Of a stretch of 64,000 bases of DNA, positions 45,389-55,368 are shown piece by piece. A program made the translations under genes and the position numbers. Each line of letters begins with the position of its first letter. Position 1 is the stretch's first letter. Source of the stretch: Kordia jejudonensis. Lineage in GTDB: Bacteria; Bacteroidota; Bacteroidia; Flavobacteriales; Flavobacteriaceae. The notes beneath the pieces are model-generated. The model had not been told where the DNA came from. It saw nothing but the letters and a program-made list of their open reading frames with translations, and ran no database searches. Location of the stretch: contig NZ_LBMG01000019.1 of assembly GCF_001005315.1 (NCBI RefSeq), positions 1 through 64,000 on the forward strand. Direction: 5' to 3'.

Positions 45389-46117
45389 TTGAAAATAATA
45401 GCAATGATTCCGGCGCGTTATGCAGCTTCTCGATTTCCTGGAAAGCTCATGCAAGATTTGCACGGAAAAACCGTAATTACAAGAACCTATGAAGCTACAG
45501 TAGCTACCGAACTTTTTGAAGAAGTATATGTAGTGACAGATAGCGATATTATTCGTGAAGAAATAACACGTCATGGAGGAAAGGTAATCATGAGTACAAA
45601 AGAACACCAATCTGGAAGCGATCGTATTGCAGAAGCCGTACAAAATGTAGCTGCGGATATTGTCATTAATGTGCAAGGAGACGAACCATTTACGGAAAAA
45701 GAAAGTCTTGAAAAAGTCATCAATGTATTTTATGAAGACCCAAATAAGGAAATCGATTTGGCTTCGTTAATGGTAGAAATCAAAGATTGGGACGAAATCA
45801 ACAATCCAAATACCGTAAAAGTCATTGTAGATCAGCGCGATTTTGCGTTGTACTTTTCGCGTTCGCCAATTCCATATCCAAGAGATGATAAAGCTGGCGC
45901 TAGATATTTTAAACACAAAGGAATTTACGCCTTTCGGAAACAAGCGTTGTTAGATTTTTATGAACTGCCAATGAAATCGTTGGAAGCTACGGAAAAAATA
46001 GAATGCATTCGCTATTTAGAATTTGGCAAAAAAATAAAAATGGTCGAAACCTCAATAGAAGGTGTCGAAATTGATACACCTGAAGACCTTGAACGCGCAA
46101 AGAAAGTATGGAAATAA
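45389..46117 (+). CDS. kdsB: 3-deoxy-manno-octulosonate cytidylyltransferase (TTG start)
   Basis: 242 aa, full length for KdsB. The start is TTG at 45389: it gives the family-standard [21 protein letters not shown], and the only nearby ATG (45404) would delete the nucleotide-binding loop. Other motifs are [18 protein letters not shown] and [12 protein letters not shown]. It activates Kdo (or 8-amino-Kdo) with CTP for lipid A attachment. The nearby kdnB gene favours the 8-amino sugar. Confidence 0.93.
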   Translation: MKIIAMIPARYAASRFPGKLMQDLHGKTVITRTYEATVATELFEEVYVVTDSDIIREEITRHGGKVIMSTKEHQSGSDRIAEAVQNVAADIVINVQGDEPFTEKESLEKVINVFYEDPNKEIDLASLMVEIKDWDEINNPNTVKVIVDQRDFALYFSRSPIPYPRDDKAGARYFKHKGIYAFRKQALLDFYELPMKSLEATEKIECIRYLEFGKKIKMVETSIEGVEIDTPEDLERAKKVWK

Positions 46118-46806
46118 CATATGACAATATAAAAGTCATCGCTTTTGATGCCGATGATACGCTTTGGGTTAATGAAACCTATTTTAGAGATGTCGAACAT
46201 AAATTTGCACAACTACTATCTGCGTATGAAACTGAAAATACAATCGATCAAGAATTGTTCAAGATGGAAATGAAAAACCTGTCAACGTACGGATACGGAA
46301 TCAAAGGTTTTATGCTGTCGATGGTAGAAAGTGCTATTGAATTGTCCAACGGGAAAATTTCAAACAAAGTACTTTCAGAAATCATCAACTTAGGAAAAGA
46401 AATGATTTCCATGCCTGTAGAATTGCTCGATGGTATTGAAGAAGTACTTGAAAAACTAAGCGGAAAATACAGACTATTGGTCTTAACTAAAGGCGATTTG
46501 CTCGATCAGGAACGAAAACTTGAAAAATCTGGCTTGACCAAATACTTTCACCATGTAGAAGTGATGAGCGATAAAAAAGAAAAAAATTACCAAGATTTGC
46601 TCGATCATTTAGAAATAAATATCAACGAATTTTTAATGATTGGAAACTCATTAAAGTCAGATGTATTACCAATTATAAATATAGGAGGAAAGGCAATTCA
46701 TGTACCATTTCATACGACTTGGCAACATGAAACGGTTTCTCCAAATGAAGAATCTGATGAATACCATGTCGTAAAAGACATTACACAAGTGTTAAATTAT
46801 TTGTAG
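46108..46806 (+). CDS. HAD-family hydrolase in the Kdo operon
   Basis: 232 aa. HAD motif I is [13 protein letters not shown]; motif II Thr lies in LLVLTKGD; motif III/IV region ends [12 protein letters not shown]. There is a helical cap, so it is not the small cap-less KdsC phosphatase. It overlaps kdsB by 10 nt and is translationally coupled. Phosphatase activity on a sugar or nucleotide phosphate is likely; the substrate is not known. Confidence 0.85.
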   Translation: MEITYDNIKVIAFDADDTLWVNETYFRDVEHKFAQLLSAYETENTIDQELFKMEMKNLSTYGYGIKGFMLSMVESAIELSNGKISNKVLSEIINLGKEMISMPVELLDGIEEVLEKLSGKYRLLVLTKGDLLDQERKLEKSGLTKYFHHVEVMSDKKEKNYQDLLDHLEININEFLMIGNSLKSDVLPIINIGGKAIHVPFHTTWQHETVSPNEESDEYHVVKDITQVLNYL

Positions 46807-47429
46807 TGAAGAAACTAAACATTGACACTTGGAATCGGAAGCAACACTTTGAATTTTTTAACACGTTCAAAGATCCGTTTTTTGCAGTTGCAGCGCCCAT
46901 GGATGTTACCAAAGCGTATCATTTTGCGAAAGCGACAGGAAACAGCTTTTTTGCAGTGTATTTGCACGATTGTATGAAAGCTGTAAACTCGGTTGAAGCG
47001 TTTAAATATCGAATTGAAAACGAACATGAAGTTGTCATTCATGATCACATTCACGCGTCGCCAACGATAATGCGACCGGACAAAACATTTGGTTTCTCAT
47101 TCATCGATTACGATGCAGATTTTGAAATATTTGCGCAAAATATAAAAGCGGAAAAAGATCGAATTTTTAATTCAACAGACTTATTTCCGCCAAAAAACAC
47201 AGAAGATTGTGTGTTTTGTTCAGCATTGCCTTGGGTAGGTTTTACAGGACACAAAGAACCGTTTCATGGTAAAAAAGAATCGGTTCCAAGAATAGCTTTC
47301 AGTAAAATGGAAGCAAAAAAAGATAAAAAAATAATGACGGTTTCAGTATCGGTAAATCATGCATTGATGGATGGCTATCATGTTGGACAGTTTACCGAAA
47401 AGTTTCAAGAAAACTTGTTGAAGCACTAA
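46806..47429 (+). CDS. Chloramphenicol acetyltransferase-family protein (GTG start)
   Basis: 207 aa. GTG at 46806 overlaps the HAD stop by one base. CAT-fold features are DTWNRKQHFEFF, FKYRIE, SPTIMRPDKTFGFSFIDYD, and the catalytic motif SVNHALMDGYHVG (H185, D189). The length is just short of classical CATs (about 213-220). Position inside a Kdo gene set suggests an acyltransferase for a cell-envelope sugar or amino group rather than dedicated drug resistance, but resistance is not excluded. Confidence 0.85.
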   Translation: MKKLNIDTWNRKQHFEFFNTFKDPFFAVAAPMDVTKAYHFAKATGNSFFAVYLHDCMKAVNSVEAFKYRIENEHEVVIHDHIHASPTIMRPDKTFGFSFIDYDADFEIFAQNIKAEKDRIFNSTDLFPPKNTEDCVFCSALPWVGFTGHKEPFHGKKESVPRIAFSKMEAKKDKKIMTVSVSVNHALMDGYHVGQFTEKFQENLLKH

Positions 47430-47475
47430 ATAACTTAATGTAATATTTATATTTACACTATTAAACTAACAAACT

Positions 47476-48558
47476 ATGCAGTATAAAAACTTTCCAATGG
47501 TTCCCAGAGTAATCTTCGGAAGAGGAAGTTTTAACCAGATACAAGAAATTCTTGCGCCAAAACGTGTGAATACAAAAGCACCGTTTATCTTTTTAGTAGA
47601 CGATGTTTTTGAAAACAATCCGTGGCTGATTGATAGAATTCCACTTCGCTTTCTAGATCAAATTATCTTTGTTTCTGCCGATGAAGAACCAAAAACGTCA
47701 CAAGTTGATGCATTGGTGAGCGAACTCAAAGAACGTTTTACTGAAAATCCATCAGGAATTATTGGAATTGGCGGAGGAACATTGCTCGATATGGCAAAAG
47801 CCGTTGCAATAATGCTGACAAATGAAGGAAGTGCCGCCGATTATCAAGGTTGGGATTTGGTAAGCAGTGAAGCAACATATCATGTAGGAATTCCAACGAT
47901 ATCTGGAACTGGCGCGGAAGTTTCACGAACCACCGTTTTAACAGGACCAGAAAAGAAATTAGGAATCAACTCAGATTATACACCTTTTGATCAAGTAGTA
48001 TTAGATCCTGAATTGACACGTGGAGTGCCACAAAATCAGTGGTTTTACACAGGAATGGATTGCTACATTCATTGTATAGAATCGTTAACAGGAACGTACT
48101 TAAACGCGTTTAGCCAGAGTTACGGAGAAAAAGCTTTAGAACTTTGTAGAAACGTATTTCTTGAAAAAAATGTACGTGATGAAGATTCAGAAGATAAGTT
48201 GATGATGGCTTCTTGGCACGGCGGAATGAGCATTGCCTATTCGCAAGTTGGTGTCGCACACGCCATGAGTTACGGACTTTCATACTTATTAGGAACAAAG
48301 CACGGAATTGGAAACTGTATCGTATTCAATCATTTAGAAGAATTTTATCCGCAAGGAGTTTCTGAATTTAAGAAAATGGTGCGGAAACACGATATCGACA
48401 TTCCAACAGGAATTTGTAAAGACCTCACAGACAAAGAATTTGATAAAATGATTGATATTGCGCTGATGTTAGTTCCACTTTGGGAAAATGCATTGGGTAA
48501 AAATTGGCATGAAATCATCACCCGTGAAAAGTTGAAAAACATGTACATGAAAATGTAA
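47476..48558 (+). CDS. kdnB: KdnB-like iron-containing alcohol dehydrogenase (Kdo 8-oxidase)
   Basis: 360 aa. NAD-binding GIGGGTLLDMAKA (about 97-109). Metal ligands fit D195, H199 (GMDCYIHCIES), H262 (VAHAMSYG) and H276 (TKHGIGN). The start MQYKNFPMVPRVIFGRGSF resembles KdnB, which oxidises C8 of Kdo before transamination to 8-amino-Kdo in Shewanella. Proximity to kdsB supports this. The partner aminotransferase (KdnA) is not in the window, so the pathway assignment is inference. Confidence 0.8.
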   Translation: MQYKNFPMVPRVIFGRGSFNQIQEILAPKRVNTKAPFIFLVDDVFENNPWLIDRIPLRFLDQIIFVSADEEPKTSQVDALVSELKERFTENPSGIIGIGGGTLLDMAKAVAIMLTNEGSAADYQGWDLVSSEATYHVGIPTISGTGAEVSRTTVLTGPEKKLGINSDYTPFDQVVLDPELTRGVPQNQWFYTGMDCYIHCIESLTGTYLNAFSQSYGEKALELCRNVFLEKNVRDEDSEDKLMMASWHGGMSIAYSQVGVAHAMSYGLSYLLGTKHGIGNCIVFNHLEEFYPQGVSEFKKMVRKHDIDIPTGICKDLTDKEFDKMIDIALMLVPLWENALGKNWHEIITREKLKNMYMKM

Positions 48559-48579
48559 TAACAACTTCGTATAAAAACA

Positions 48580-48620
48580 AAAAAACGCTTTAAAAGTCTA
48601 AACTTCTAAAGCGTTTTTTT
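48580..48620. terminator. Bidirectional terminator between convergent genes
   Basis: AAAAAACGCTTTA (48580-48592) and TAAAGCGTTTTTT (48607-48619) form a 13-bp perfect stem with A and T runs on either side. It separates kdnB from the convergent outer-membrane gene. Confidence 0.85.
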
Positions 48621-48634
48621 ATACATAAATATCT

Positions 48635-49858
48635 TTAAAAGATTGTGTAACCAAAAACTAGCGCAACACTATTATAATCGGACGCGGCATAAAAACCATT
48701 TAGTGGCAACATTTCTCGTGCTGTTTTATATCGGAACTCAATACTATACTTATTGTTGTATTTATATCCCAATCCGAAAGCAAAATTTCCTCTCGGATCT
48801 AATACGATGTCAATAAAATTAGGTTGTTCAGACCGAATGTCTTTAGTCAATGAAATATTGAACATATAAAAAGCATTCACAAATAATTTTGACGAATCGT
48901 TAAGAAACATGTAATGACGAACTCCTACAGGAACTTCAATTGCGCTATAATCAACCTCTACGTTTGTTGTTCTATCTCCAGCAGTATCTTGTGCATAAAC
49001 CACTTCTTTATTCGTTTTATAAGAAACATAGGTTGGTTCAGCTACAATTGCCCATTTGTTTTTATTAAAATTTAAAACAAATTCTGCTTCCAGCCCAAGT
49101 TGAAGACTCGTATTCTGACCAAAATCAATTGTAAATCTTTGATTGACAGCATTCGTAATTCCAAATGAAGAAAAATTAACGCCAGGTTTTACAGATAAAT
49201 TAAAGCCTGTACTATTATCGCGAGCAGCAAAATTTGTGAATGTATTTCCTTCACAAGAATTATATGCAGCAAATAATTTGACCAATTTTGATTTGGTATA
49301 TAAGGTATTTTTTATTTTTTTCGAAGTAACTGCATCACACTTTAAATAATCCCACAATTGTTTTTTATACGTAGTATTTTCAGCGACTCTACTTTCAGCT
49401 TGTAAATACTTTTTATACACCAATTGTTCAATGTTTTTATCGTCTACACTAAAAAAGTACTTTCTCAAATTACTATCAACATACGAATATAAAGATGCTT
49501 TTCCTTCCACAAGTACTTTTAAAAAAAGCTGTTTCTGTTGCCATTGTGGCGCTTCTGAAGTTGGCAAATCATTCAGGTTTTGATACGAAACATCAATTGC
49601 AACGGTATGTCTTTCAAATTTCGATTGGTCATAAATTTCAAAAACAGCAACGTTTCTTATGCCAATTGATTTCTGTTCGGAAGTTTCTGTGAGTTTATAT
49701 TCAAAATCACTCGGATTGTTTTTCCAATCCATATTTTTAATGTAGCATTCTGTTTTTTGACCCGAATTGTCAATAAAATATCCTTTATCAAAAGAAATTT
49801 GAGCAAACGAATAATAGCTCATAAAAAGCAAAAGGATAACAGTTAGTTGTTTTTTCAT
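48635..49858 (-). CDS. Outer-membrane beta-barrel protein
   Basis: 407 aa from the ATG at 49858, giving a signal peptide (MKKQLTVILLLFMSYYSFAQ); the frame is open upstream without one. Residues about 20-200 are a soluble domain (FDKGYFIDNSGQKTECYIKNMDW) common in Flavobacteria. About 215-407 alternate polar and hydrophobic residues and end VALVFGYTIF with a terminal Phe, typical of an eight-stranded PorT-like barrel. Role unknown. Confidence 0.75.
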   Translation of the reverse strand: MKKQLTVILLLFMSYYSFAQISFDKGYFIDNSGQKTECYIKNMDWKNNPSDFEYKLTETSEQKSIGIRNVAVFEIYDQSKFERHTVAIDVSYQNLNDLPTSEAPQWQQKQLFLKVLVEGKASLYSYVDSNLRKYFFSVDDKNIEQLVYKKYLQAESRVAENTTYKKQLWDYLKCDAVTSKKIKNTLYTKSKLVKLFAAYNSCEGNTFTNFAARDNSTGFNLSVKPGVNFSSFGITNAVNQRFTIDFGQNTSLQLGLEAEFVLNFNKNKWAIVAEPTYVSYKTNKEVVYAQDTAGDRTTNVEVDYSAIEVPVGVRHYMFLNDSSKLFVNAFYMFNISLTKDIRSEQPNFIDIVLDPRGNFAFGLGYKYNNKYSIEFRYKTAREMLPLNGFYAASDYNSVALVFGYTIF

Positions 49859-50162
49859 GTAAGCATGTTTTATATTAGAGAATAAAATAGTGAAAAGCAT
49901 CTGTGTGCAAACGTTCACGCTGTTAGTGTTTAGAATAGCTCAAAAGTAACAGTTTATCAGATCAAAATAGATACGTTCATACTAAAATTCAGTGAATTAT
50001 CGTAAAAAGAAAGAAATTTTCACGTGTTGATTTTTAATGTAAAATACATATTTTCAGGTAGTTGTGGTTTGAATCGATAATTTGATGCTAAATAGACTGA
50101 TTTCTATAATTTCATTATCTTTTAGATGAAGAATTTTCAAGGAAGCTCTAAATTAGTATGAA

Positions 50163-51728
50163 TTAAAAATACTCTTTCATCGTTTTAATATCAAGCCAAC
50201 CAGTTTTTCCGTTTTTTACAATTTTATAAAATGAGCTAGTAACACGTTCAAGTAATTGATATGTTGATTTTTTCTGTTGTGGAAAAATACCAACTTTATC
50301 ATTTTTATATATAAGAATCAAATTGTCTTGATTTATCGTAATACGATCATACTTTACAGGAAGTTCCTGAATAGTTGTTACCAAAAGATCGTTGTATACA
50401 TTTCTTTTCAATGAATATTGATCGGATACGGTCGTTTTTAGCGTTTTATCATGATGTATCTTATCATAAGAATACAATCCATATTTTCTACCATTGAACA
50501 CTTTTATATAATTCGGAAATCCTGAAATTGCACCCGTAAATTCATCATTTTCATCCGAATAATCAGAAGTTGTATCATTTATAAAAGTTAGTTCTTCATC
50601 TTTTTTATGATTTTTAAAAATATACGTTTGCTCAGTATCTCCTTGTGGTCCAATATTTCTATGCATAACCTTTACGGAATATGGATATTTTTGGTCTTCA
50701 TTCTTGCTAATTTGATGTGAAATCGAAGAAACGGTTCCGCATACATTGAGGACTTTTTGTGGTAATTTTTGAAATTGATTTCCATAAATATCAACATACG
50801 CTGAAGTTTCAGCGGTCAAAAACTCTACATAATTGTCATGAAAGTAAGCTTTTTGAACGTTTGGAGTTTCAAACTTCGTACGTATTGAATTGTAAATGGT
50901 ATAGGTAGCATCTTTTTGACCAACAATAAAGTAATTAGAACACATAATAGTATCAAAACTTTGTTGTAAAAGATCGTTTTTAAAATTATCATACAAACGA
51001 TATTGCTCTGTTTCGTCTTTGACAATTTTATGCATATAATCAGGTTCTAAATAGGACAAAATTTCATAGTCATCAACAGGATACCTATTTCTTTCTACAG
51101 AAGTAATAAAGTCGATATCAATTTCATTTGAAACCATGACAATCTGATTATAAAGTGGAATTCCAAAAAAGATAATATCATCTTCTTCATTGAGTAACGT
51201 TATTTCTTTTCCATTGCCAAAATCGAGTACTACAACTTCAAGCCATATTGCATCATCAACTTGCCAATTAGAGCTGTTTACTGCATTTGAAGTTTCCTGA
51301 AATAATAACTCTTCATAAAGTGCTAAACCATTTCCCATAAATCGTAAGATGTTCACTGCTTTTTCAGAAGTATCTTCGGTTTGTACAAACCAATCATACT
51401 GTTGCCAACTTGTAGTATCTATAGTTTGAATATCGCTTACAAACACAAGATGTGCGTATGTTTCCTTTATATCTTCCATTGTATATGGTTCGTCCGATTC
51501 TTGTGTAACAAGTGTTTCCAAAAAACCTTCTGTAGTTTCAGTAAATTCTATAATTGTGTATACATAAGAATTGGAACCTACTTTTTCAAACATGCCAATT
51601 TCAGTATCATCGGTATCGTATGCAATAATATCAATATTGGACAAATGAATACGATGCTGCGCTTTCAGGGTTTGAAAGCCGAAAAGCAATAAAAAGAATC
51701 CGAACAATAGAGACATACAATTGCGCAT
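50163..51728 (-). CDS. Secreted hypothetical protein, WG-repeat-like C-terminus
   Basis: 521 aa with a signal peptide (about 1-23, ending LKAQ). It is rich in beta segments and acidic residues. Phrases such as NGRKYGLYSYDK, YKNDKVGIFPQQKK and VKNGKTGWLDIKTMK resemble degenerate WG repeats (GxxGxxD type) in the C-terminal third. I do not recognise the N-terminal part. No operon partner; flanked by 200-300-bp spacers. Confidence 0.6.
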   Translation of the reverse strand: MRNCMSLLFGFFLLLFGFQTLKAQHRIHLSNIDIIAYDTDDTEIGMFEKVGSNSYVYTIIEFTETTEGFLETLVTQESDEPYTMEDIKETYAHLVFVSDIQTIDTTSWQQYDWFVQTEDTSEKAVNILRFMGNGLALYEELLFQETSNAVNSSNWQVDDAIWLEVVVLDFGNGKEITLLNEEDDIIFFGIPLYNQIVMVSNEIDIDFITSVERNRYPVDDYEILSYLEPDYMHKIVKDETEQYRLYDNFKNDLLQQSFDTIMCSNYFIVGQKDATYTIYNSIRTKFETPNVQKAYFHDNYVEFLTAETSAYVDIYGNQFQKLPQKVLNVCGTVSSISHQISKNEDQKYPYSVKVMHRNIGPQGDTEQTYIFKNHKKDEELTFINDTTSDYSDENDEFTGAISGFPNYIKVFNGRKYGLYSYDKIHHDKTLKTTVSDQYSLKRNVYNDLLVTTIQELPVKYDRITINQDNLILIYKNDKVGIFPQQKKSTYQLLERVTSSFYKIVKNGKTGWLDIKTMKEYF

Positions 51729-51928
51729 AGTTATAAAGTTTAGGATAAACTTAGTAAAATGTATAGCAATTGTAAAATAGTAATACGTAAGTACGTCATT
51801 TGAATGCGTGAAAGAAACGTTTCAATGAGATCAAAAGACAAATTAACAGCTAACAAAGACAAGAATTCTTAAAACTTCACTAAATTAGCAAGCCATTCTT
51901 AAAAAAAGATAACACTAAAAATTCCCAA

Positions 51929-52486
51929 ATGATACGAGCGATATACAAATTTATTTTCTTCAAAATGATGGGTTGGAAAATCATTGGAAACTTTTCTGAT
52001 GAGGTAAAAAAATGTATCGTTGCTGTGGTACCACATACAAGTTGGCACGATTTCTATATTGGGTTGTTAATTAGAGGAATTACGCAGAAAAAAATCAACT
52101 ATGTAGGGAAGAAAGAACTCTTCAAATTTCCGTTTGGATGGTATTTCCGTTGGACAGGTGGTGCGCCAATTGATAGAACGCCAGGACAAAATAAAGTACA
52201 AGCAATGGCGGCCGTATTTGATGGAAAAGATGAGTTTAGACTTACCTTAGCACCTGAAGGAACACGAAAACGCGTTGACGAATTGCGAACAGGATTCTAT
52301 TTTATCGCAAAAGAAGCCAATGTGCCAATTACCTTAGTAGCTTTTGATTTTGGTAAAAAACAAGTCAAAATTGACGAACCTTTTTATCCAACAGACAACA
52401 TGGAAGCCGATTTTGAATACATTCACGAATTCTTCAAAGGAGTTGTTGGAAAAGTTCCCGAAAAAAGTTTTCGATACAATCAATAG
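51929..52486 (+). CDS. PlsC-like lysophospholipid acyltransferase
   Basis: 185 aa, compact. The acyltransferase motif I is VPHTSWHDFYIG (H-x4-D), motif II/III are YVGKKELFKFPFGWYFRWTGGAPIDR and LAPEGTRKR. No clear membrane helix beyond the N-terminal amphipathic segment. It should acylate a lysophosphatidic-acid-type acceptor or ornithine/glycine lipid precursor at the inner membrane. The short version is common in Bacteroidetes. Confidence 0.88.
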   Translation: MIRAIYKFIFFKMMGWKIIGNFSDEVKKCIVAVVPHTSWHDFYIGLLIRGITQKKINYVGKKELFKFPFGWYFRWTGGAPIDRTPGQNKVQAMAAVFDGKDEFRLTLAPEGTRKRVDELRTGFYFIAKEANVPITLVAFDFGKKQVKIDEPFYPTDNMEADFEYIHEFFKGVVGKVPEKSFRYNQ

Positions 52487-52589
52487 CAAATTTCAAAAAA
52501 GAAGTTTAAAGGTATAAGATTCATTAATACACTACATATTTTACCTAACACCCAATACCCAACACCCAACACCTAAAACCCAAAATCGC

Positions 52590-54746
52590 TTACTCGTCAA
52601 TTAAAATTTCCAACAACTGAATCGCAGCTTCACTAATTTTTGTTCCAGGACCAAAAACGGCAACAGCGCCAGCATCAAACAGAAATTGATAATCTTGATG
52701 TGGAATGACGCCACCAACAATGACCATAATATCTTCACGACCGTATTTCTTTAACTCTGCAATTACTTGTGGAACTAATGTTTTATGTCCAGCAGCTAAT
52801 GAAGAAACACCTAAAATGTGTACATCGTTTTCCATTGCTTGTTTTGCGGCTTCCGCTGGTGTTTGAAACAACGGTCCGATATCTACATCAAAACCAACAT
52901 CGGCATAACCCGTTGCAACAACTTTTGCGCCACGGTCATGTCCGTCTTGTCCCATCTTTGCAATCATAATTCGTGGTTGGCGACCTTCTAATTCGGCAAA
53001 TTTAGCTGCCAATTCTTTTGCTTTTTGAAACGAACTATCGTCTTTAATTTCTTTACTATACACGCCTGAAAATGATTTAATTTGTGCTTTATATCTTCCA
53101 AAAATAGCTTCCAATGCATCTGAAATTTCTCCTAAAGTGGCACGTTTACGCGCTGCATCAACCGCTAATGCTAATAGGTTATCATTCCCTTGAGGAAGAG
53201 AATCTTTTGAATCCGTACTTAAACGTGCAGCAGCCGTTAGTTTTGCTAATGCTTCCGTAACTTCCGAAGCATTTCTGTTTTTTTTCAATTCGTCCAAACG
53301 TGCCAATTGCGCAGTTCGAACTGTTTGATTGTCTACTTCTAAAATATGTAACGGATCTTCTTTTTCAAGTCTGTATTTGTTGACACCAACAATCACATCT
53401 TGTCCAGAATCAATGCGTGCTTGTTTTCTCGCAGCAGCTTCTTCAATGCGCATTTTTGGAATTCCCGCTTCAATGGCTTTGGTCATTCCGCCCAATTCTT
53501 CCACTTCTTCAATAAGTTTCATGGCTTTGTGCGCAATTTCATGTGTTAGTTTTTCCACATAATAACTTCCTGCCCACGGATCAACCGTTTTGGTAATTTT
53601 GGTTTCTTCTTGTAAATATATTTGTGTGTTTCGTGCAATTCGTGCAGAGAAATCTGTTGGTAAGGCAATGGCTTCATCCAATGCATTTGTGTGTAAACTT
53701 TGCGTGCCGCCAAAAGCTGCTGCAGCCGCTTCAATACAAGTTCGAGCTACATTGTTAAACGGATCTTGTTCCGTAAGACTCCAACCACTTGTTTGACAAT
53801 GTGTACGAAGTGATAATGATTTTTGATTTTTAGGATTGAATTGCTTCACAAGTTTTGCCCACAACATACGAGCTGCTCTCATTTTGGCAATTTCCATAAA
53901 ATGATTCATGCCAATTGCCCAGAAAAATGATAGTCGAGGTGCAAACGTATCAATATCCATTCCTGCGGCGAGTCCTTTTCGGATGTATTCCAAACCGTCA
54001 GCTAAGGTGTACGCCAATTCAATGTCGCACGTTGCGCCAGCTTCTTGCATATGATAACCGGAAATACTGATACTGTTGAATTTCGGCATGTGTGCAGAAG
54101 TATATTCAAAAATATCAGAAATGATCTTCATGGAAGGTGTTGGCGGATAAATGTACGTGTTACGCACCATAAATTCCTTCAAGATATCATTTTGAATCGT
54201 TCCTGCTAAATGTTCAGGTTTTACACCTTGTTCTTCAGCTGCGACAATATAAAACGCCATAATTGGTAACACGGCGCCATTCATCGTCATGGAAACCGAC
54301 ATTTTATCCAATGGAATTTGATCGAATAGAATTTTCATGTCTTCTACCGAATCAATGGCAACTCCTGCTTTTCCAACATCGCCAACCACACGTTCATGAT
54401 CGCTGTCATACCCGCGATGTGTTGCCAAATCGAACGCAACTGACAATCCTTTTTGTCCAGCCGCTAAATTACGTCTGTAAAAGGCATTGCTTTCTTCTGC
54501 GGTAGAAAATCCTGCATATTGACGAATGGTCCACGGTCTGCGCACATACATCGTAGAATATGGTCCACGTAGATTTGGTGCAATTCCTGCCACAAAATCC
54601 AAATGTTCCACTTCTTGCATATCATCTTTTGTGTACGATGATTTTACCTCAATATCTTCCGCAGTTGTAAACGAAGTTGTTGTATGTTCGTTTTCAATCG
54701 TTTTCGTACTGTCAAGTGTGATATGTTGAATATTTTTCCTTTTCAT
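52590..54746 (-). CDS. mcmA: Methylmalonyl-CoA mutase, large (B12-binding) subunit
   Basis: 718 aa. The mutase barrel has [43 protein letters not shown] and [13 protein letters not shown]. The C-terminal cobalamin domain has [13 protein letters not shown] (the DxHxxG lower-ligand motif), then [10 protein letters not shown] and [11 protein letters not shown]. It converts (R)-methylmalonyl-CoA to succinyl-CoA. Last gene of the udk-divIC-mcmB-lipoprotein unit; its ATG lies 1 bp from the stop of the lipoprotein gene. Confidence 0.95.
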   Translation of the reverse strand: MKRKNIQHITLDSTKTIENEHTTTSFTTAEDIEVKSSYTKDDMQEVEHLDFVAGIAPNLRGPYSTMYVRRPWTIRQYAGFSTAEESNAFYRRNLAAGQKGLSVAFDLATHRGYDSDHERVVGDVGKAGVAIDSVEDMKILFDQIPLDKMSVSMTMNGAVLPIMAFYIVAAEEQGVKPEHLAGTIQNDILKEFMVRNTYIYPPTPSMKIISDIFEYTSAHMPKFNSISISGYHMQEAGATCDIELAYTLADGLEYIRKGLAAGMDIDTFAPRLSFFWAIGMNHFMEIAKMRAARMLWAKLVKQFNPKNQKSLSLRTHCQTSGWSLTEQDPFNNVARTCIEAAAAAFGGTQSLHTNALDEAIALPTDFSARIARNTQIYLQEETKITKTVDPWAGSYYVEKLTHEIAHKAMKLIEEVEELGGMTKAIEAGIPKMRIEEAAARKQARIDSGQDVIVGVNKYRLEKEDPLHILEVDNQTVRTAQLARLDELKKNRNASEVTEALAKLTAAARLSTDSKDSLPQGNDNLLALAVDAARKRATLGEISDALEAIFGRYKAQIKSFSGVYSKEIKDDSSFQKAKELAAKFAELEGRQPRIMIAKMGQDGHDRGAKVVATGYADVGFDVDIGPLFQTPAEAAKQAMENDVHILGVSSLAAGHKTLVPQVIAELKKYGREDIMVIVGGVIPHQDYQFLFDAGAVAVFGPGTKISEAAIQLLEILIDE

Positions 54747-54747
54747 A

Positions 54748-55368
54748 TTACAGTTTTAAATTCCACATGTATTCATCAAAATATTGCTCGTCTTTAGAAA
54801 TAATAGTCGCCACAAAGGTTCTTCCTCTCATGTTAAGGATGTAACAATAGGTTAGCATGGATCTTTGCGCATTCATAGAATTTTCATCGCCTTGGTATAA
54901 AAAAAGAGCTCTAAACATGGTATTGCCATTGCGTCTTTTTATGCTAGATTTTTCAATTGAAGCTGTCATATTCATCAAGCTGGCATTTCTTTGATGTTCT
55001 TTTTCAAGTCGTGTAAGTATATAGCTTGAAATGTCTCTGTTGATTTCAACATGTGGCATTTCTTCAAAAAAGTATCGAATGGTTTTACTTTTATTTCTTA
55101 ATAGGTATTTCTTATTGGATTGATTAGCGATTTCATGATACTGCGCAAGTTGACTTTGTTTTACTTGCGGATTTTTTATTTCTTCAATATCTTTTTTATA
55201 CTGTTCTAGCGTGATTAATTCTACGTCTGATGGAACAAATAATTCTACACCAAATTTATCCAATGTATAATATTTCCCTAAGAGTTTATTTTCCGTATTG
55301 TTTTTATTTCCATCACATTGAATGAATAAAAAACCAATTAAAATGATATATAGTAGTTTACTTTTCAT
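54748..55368 (-). CDS. Lipoprotein inserted between the mutase genes
   Basis: 206 aa. The signal is [13 protein letters not shown] (Cys18). The mature part shows [21 protein letters not shown] and a C-terminal segment ([27 protein letters not shown]) like small beta-rich envelope proteins. It overlaps mcmB by 11 nt and abuts mcmA. There is no evident link to acyl-CoA chemistry. Family not recognised. Confidence 0.7.
   Translation of the reverse strand: MKSKLLYIILIGFLFIQCDGNKNNTENKLLGKYYTLDKFGVELFVPSDVELITLEQYKKDIEEIKNPQVKQSQLAQYHEIANQSNKKYLLRNKSKTIRYFFEEMPHVEINRDISSYILTRLEKEHQRNASLMNMTASIEKSSIKRRNGNTMFRALFLYQGDENSMNAQRSMLTYCYILNMRGRTFVATIISKDEQYFDEYMWNLKL

Noticed and set aside
46806-47429. 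Naming the gene cat as a dedicated resistance gene
   Set aside because: Family motif is clear, but the operon context concerns Kdo sugars and acceptor specificity cannot be read from sequence.
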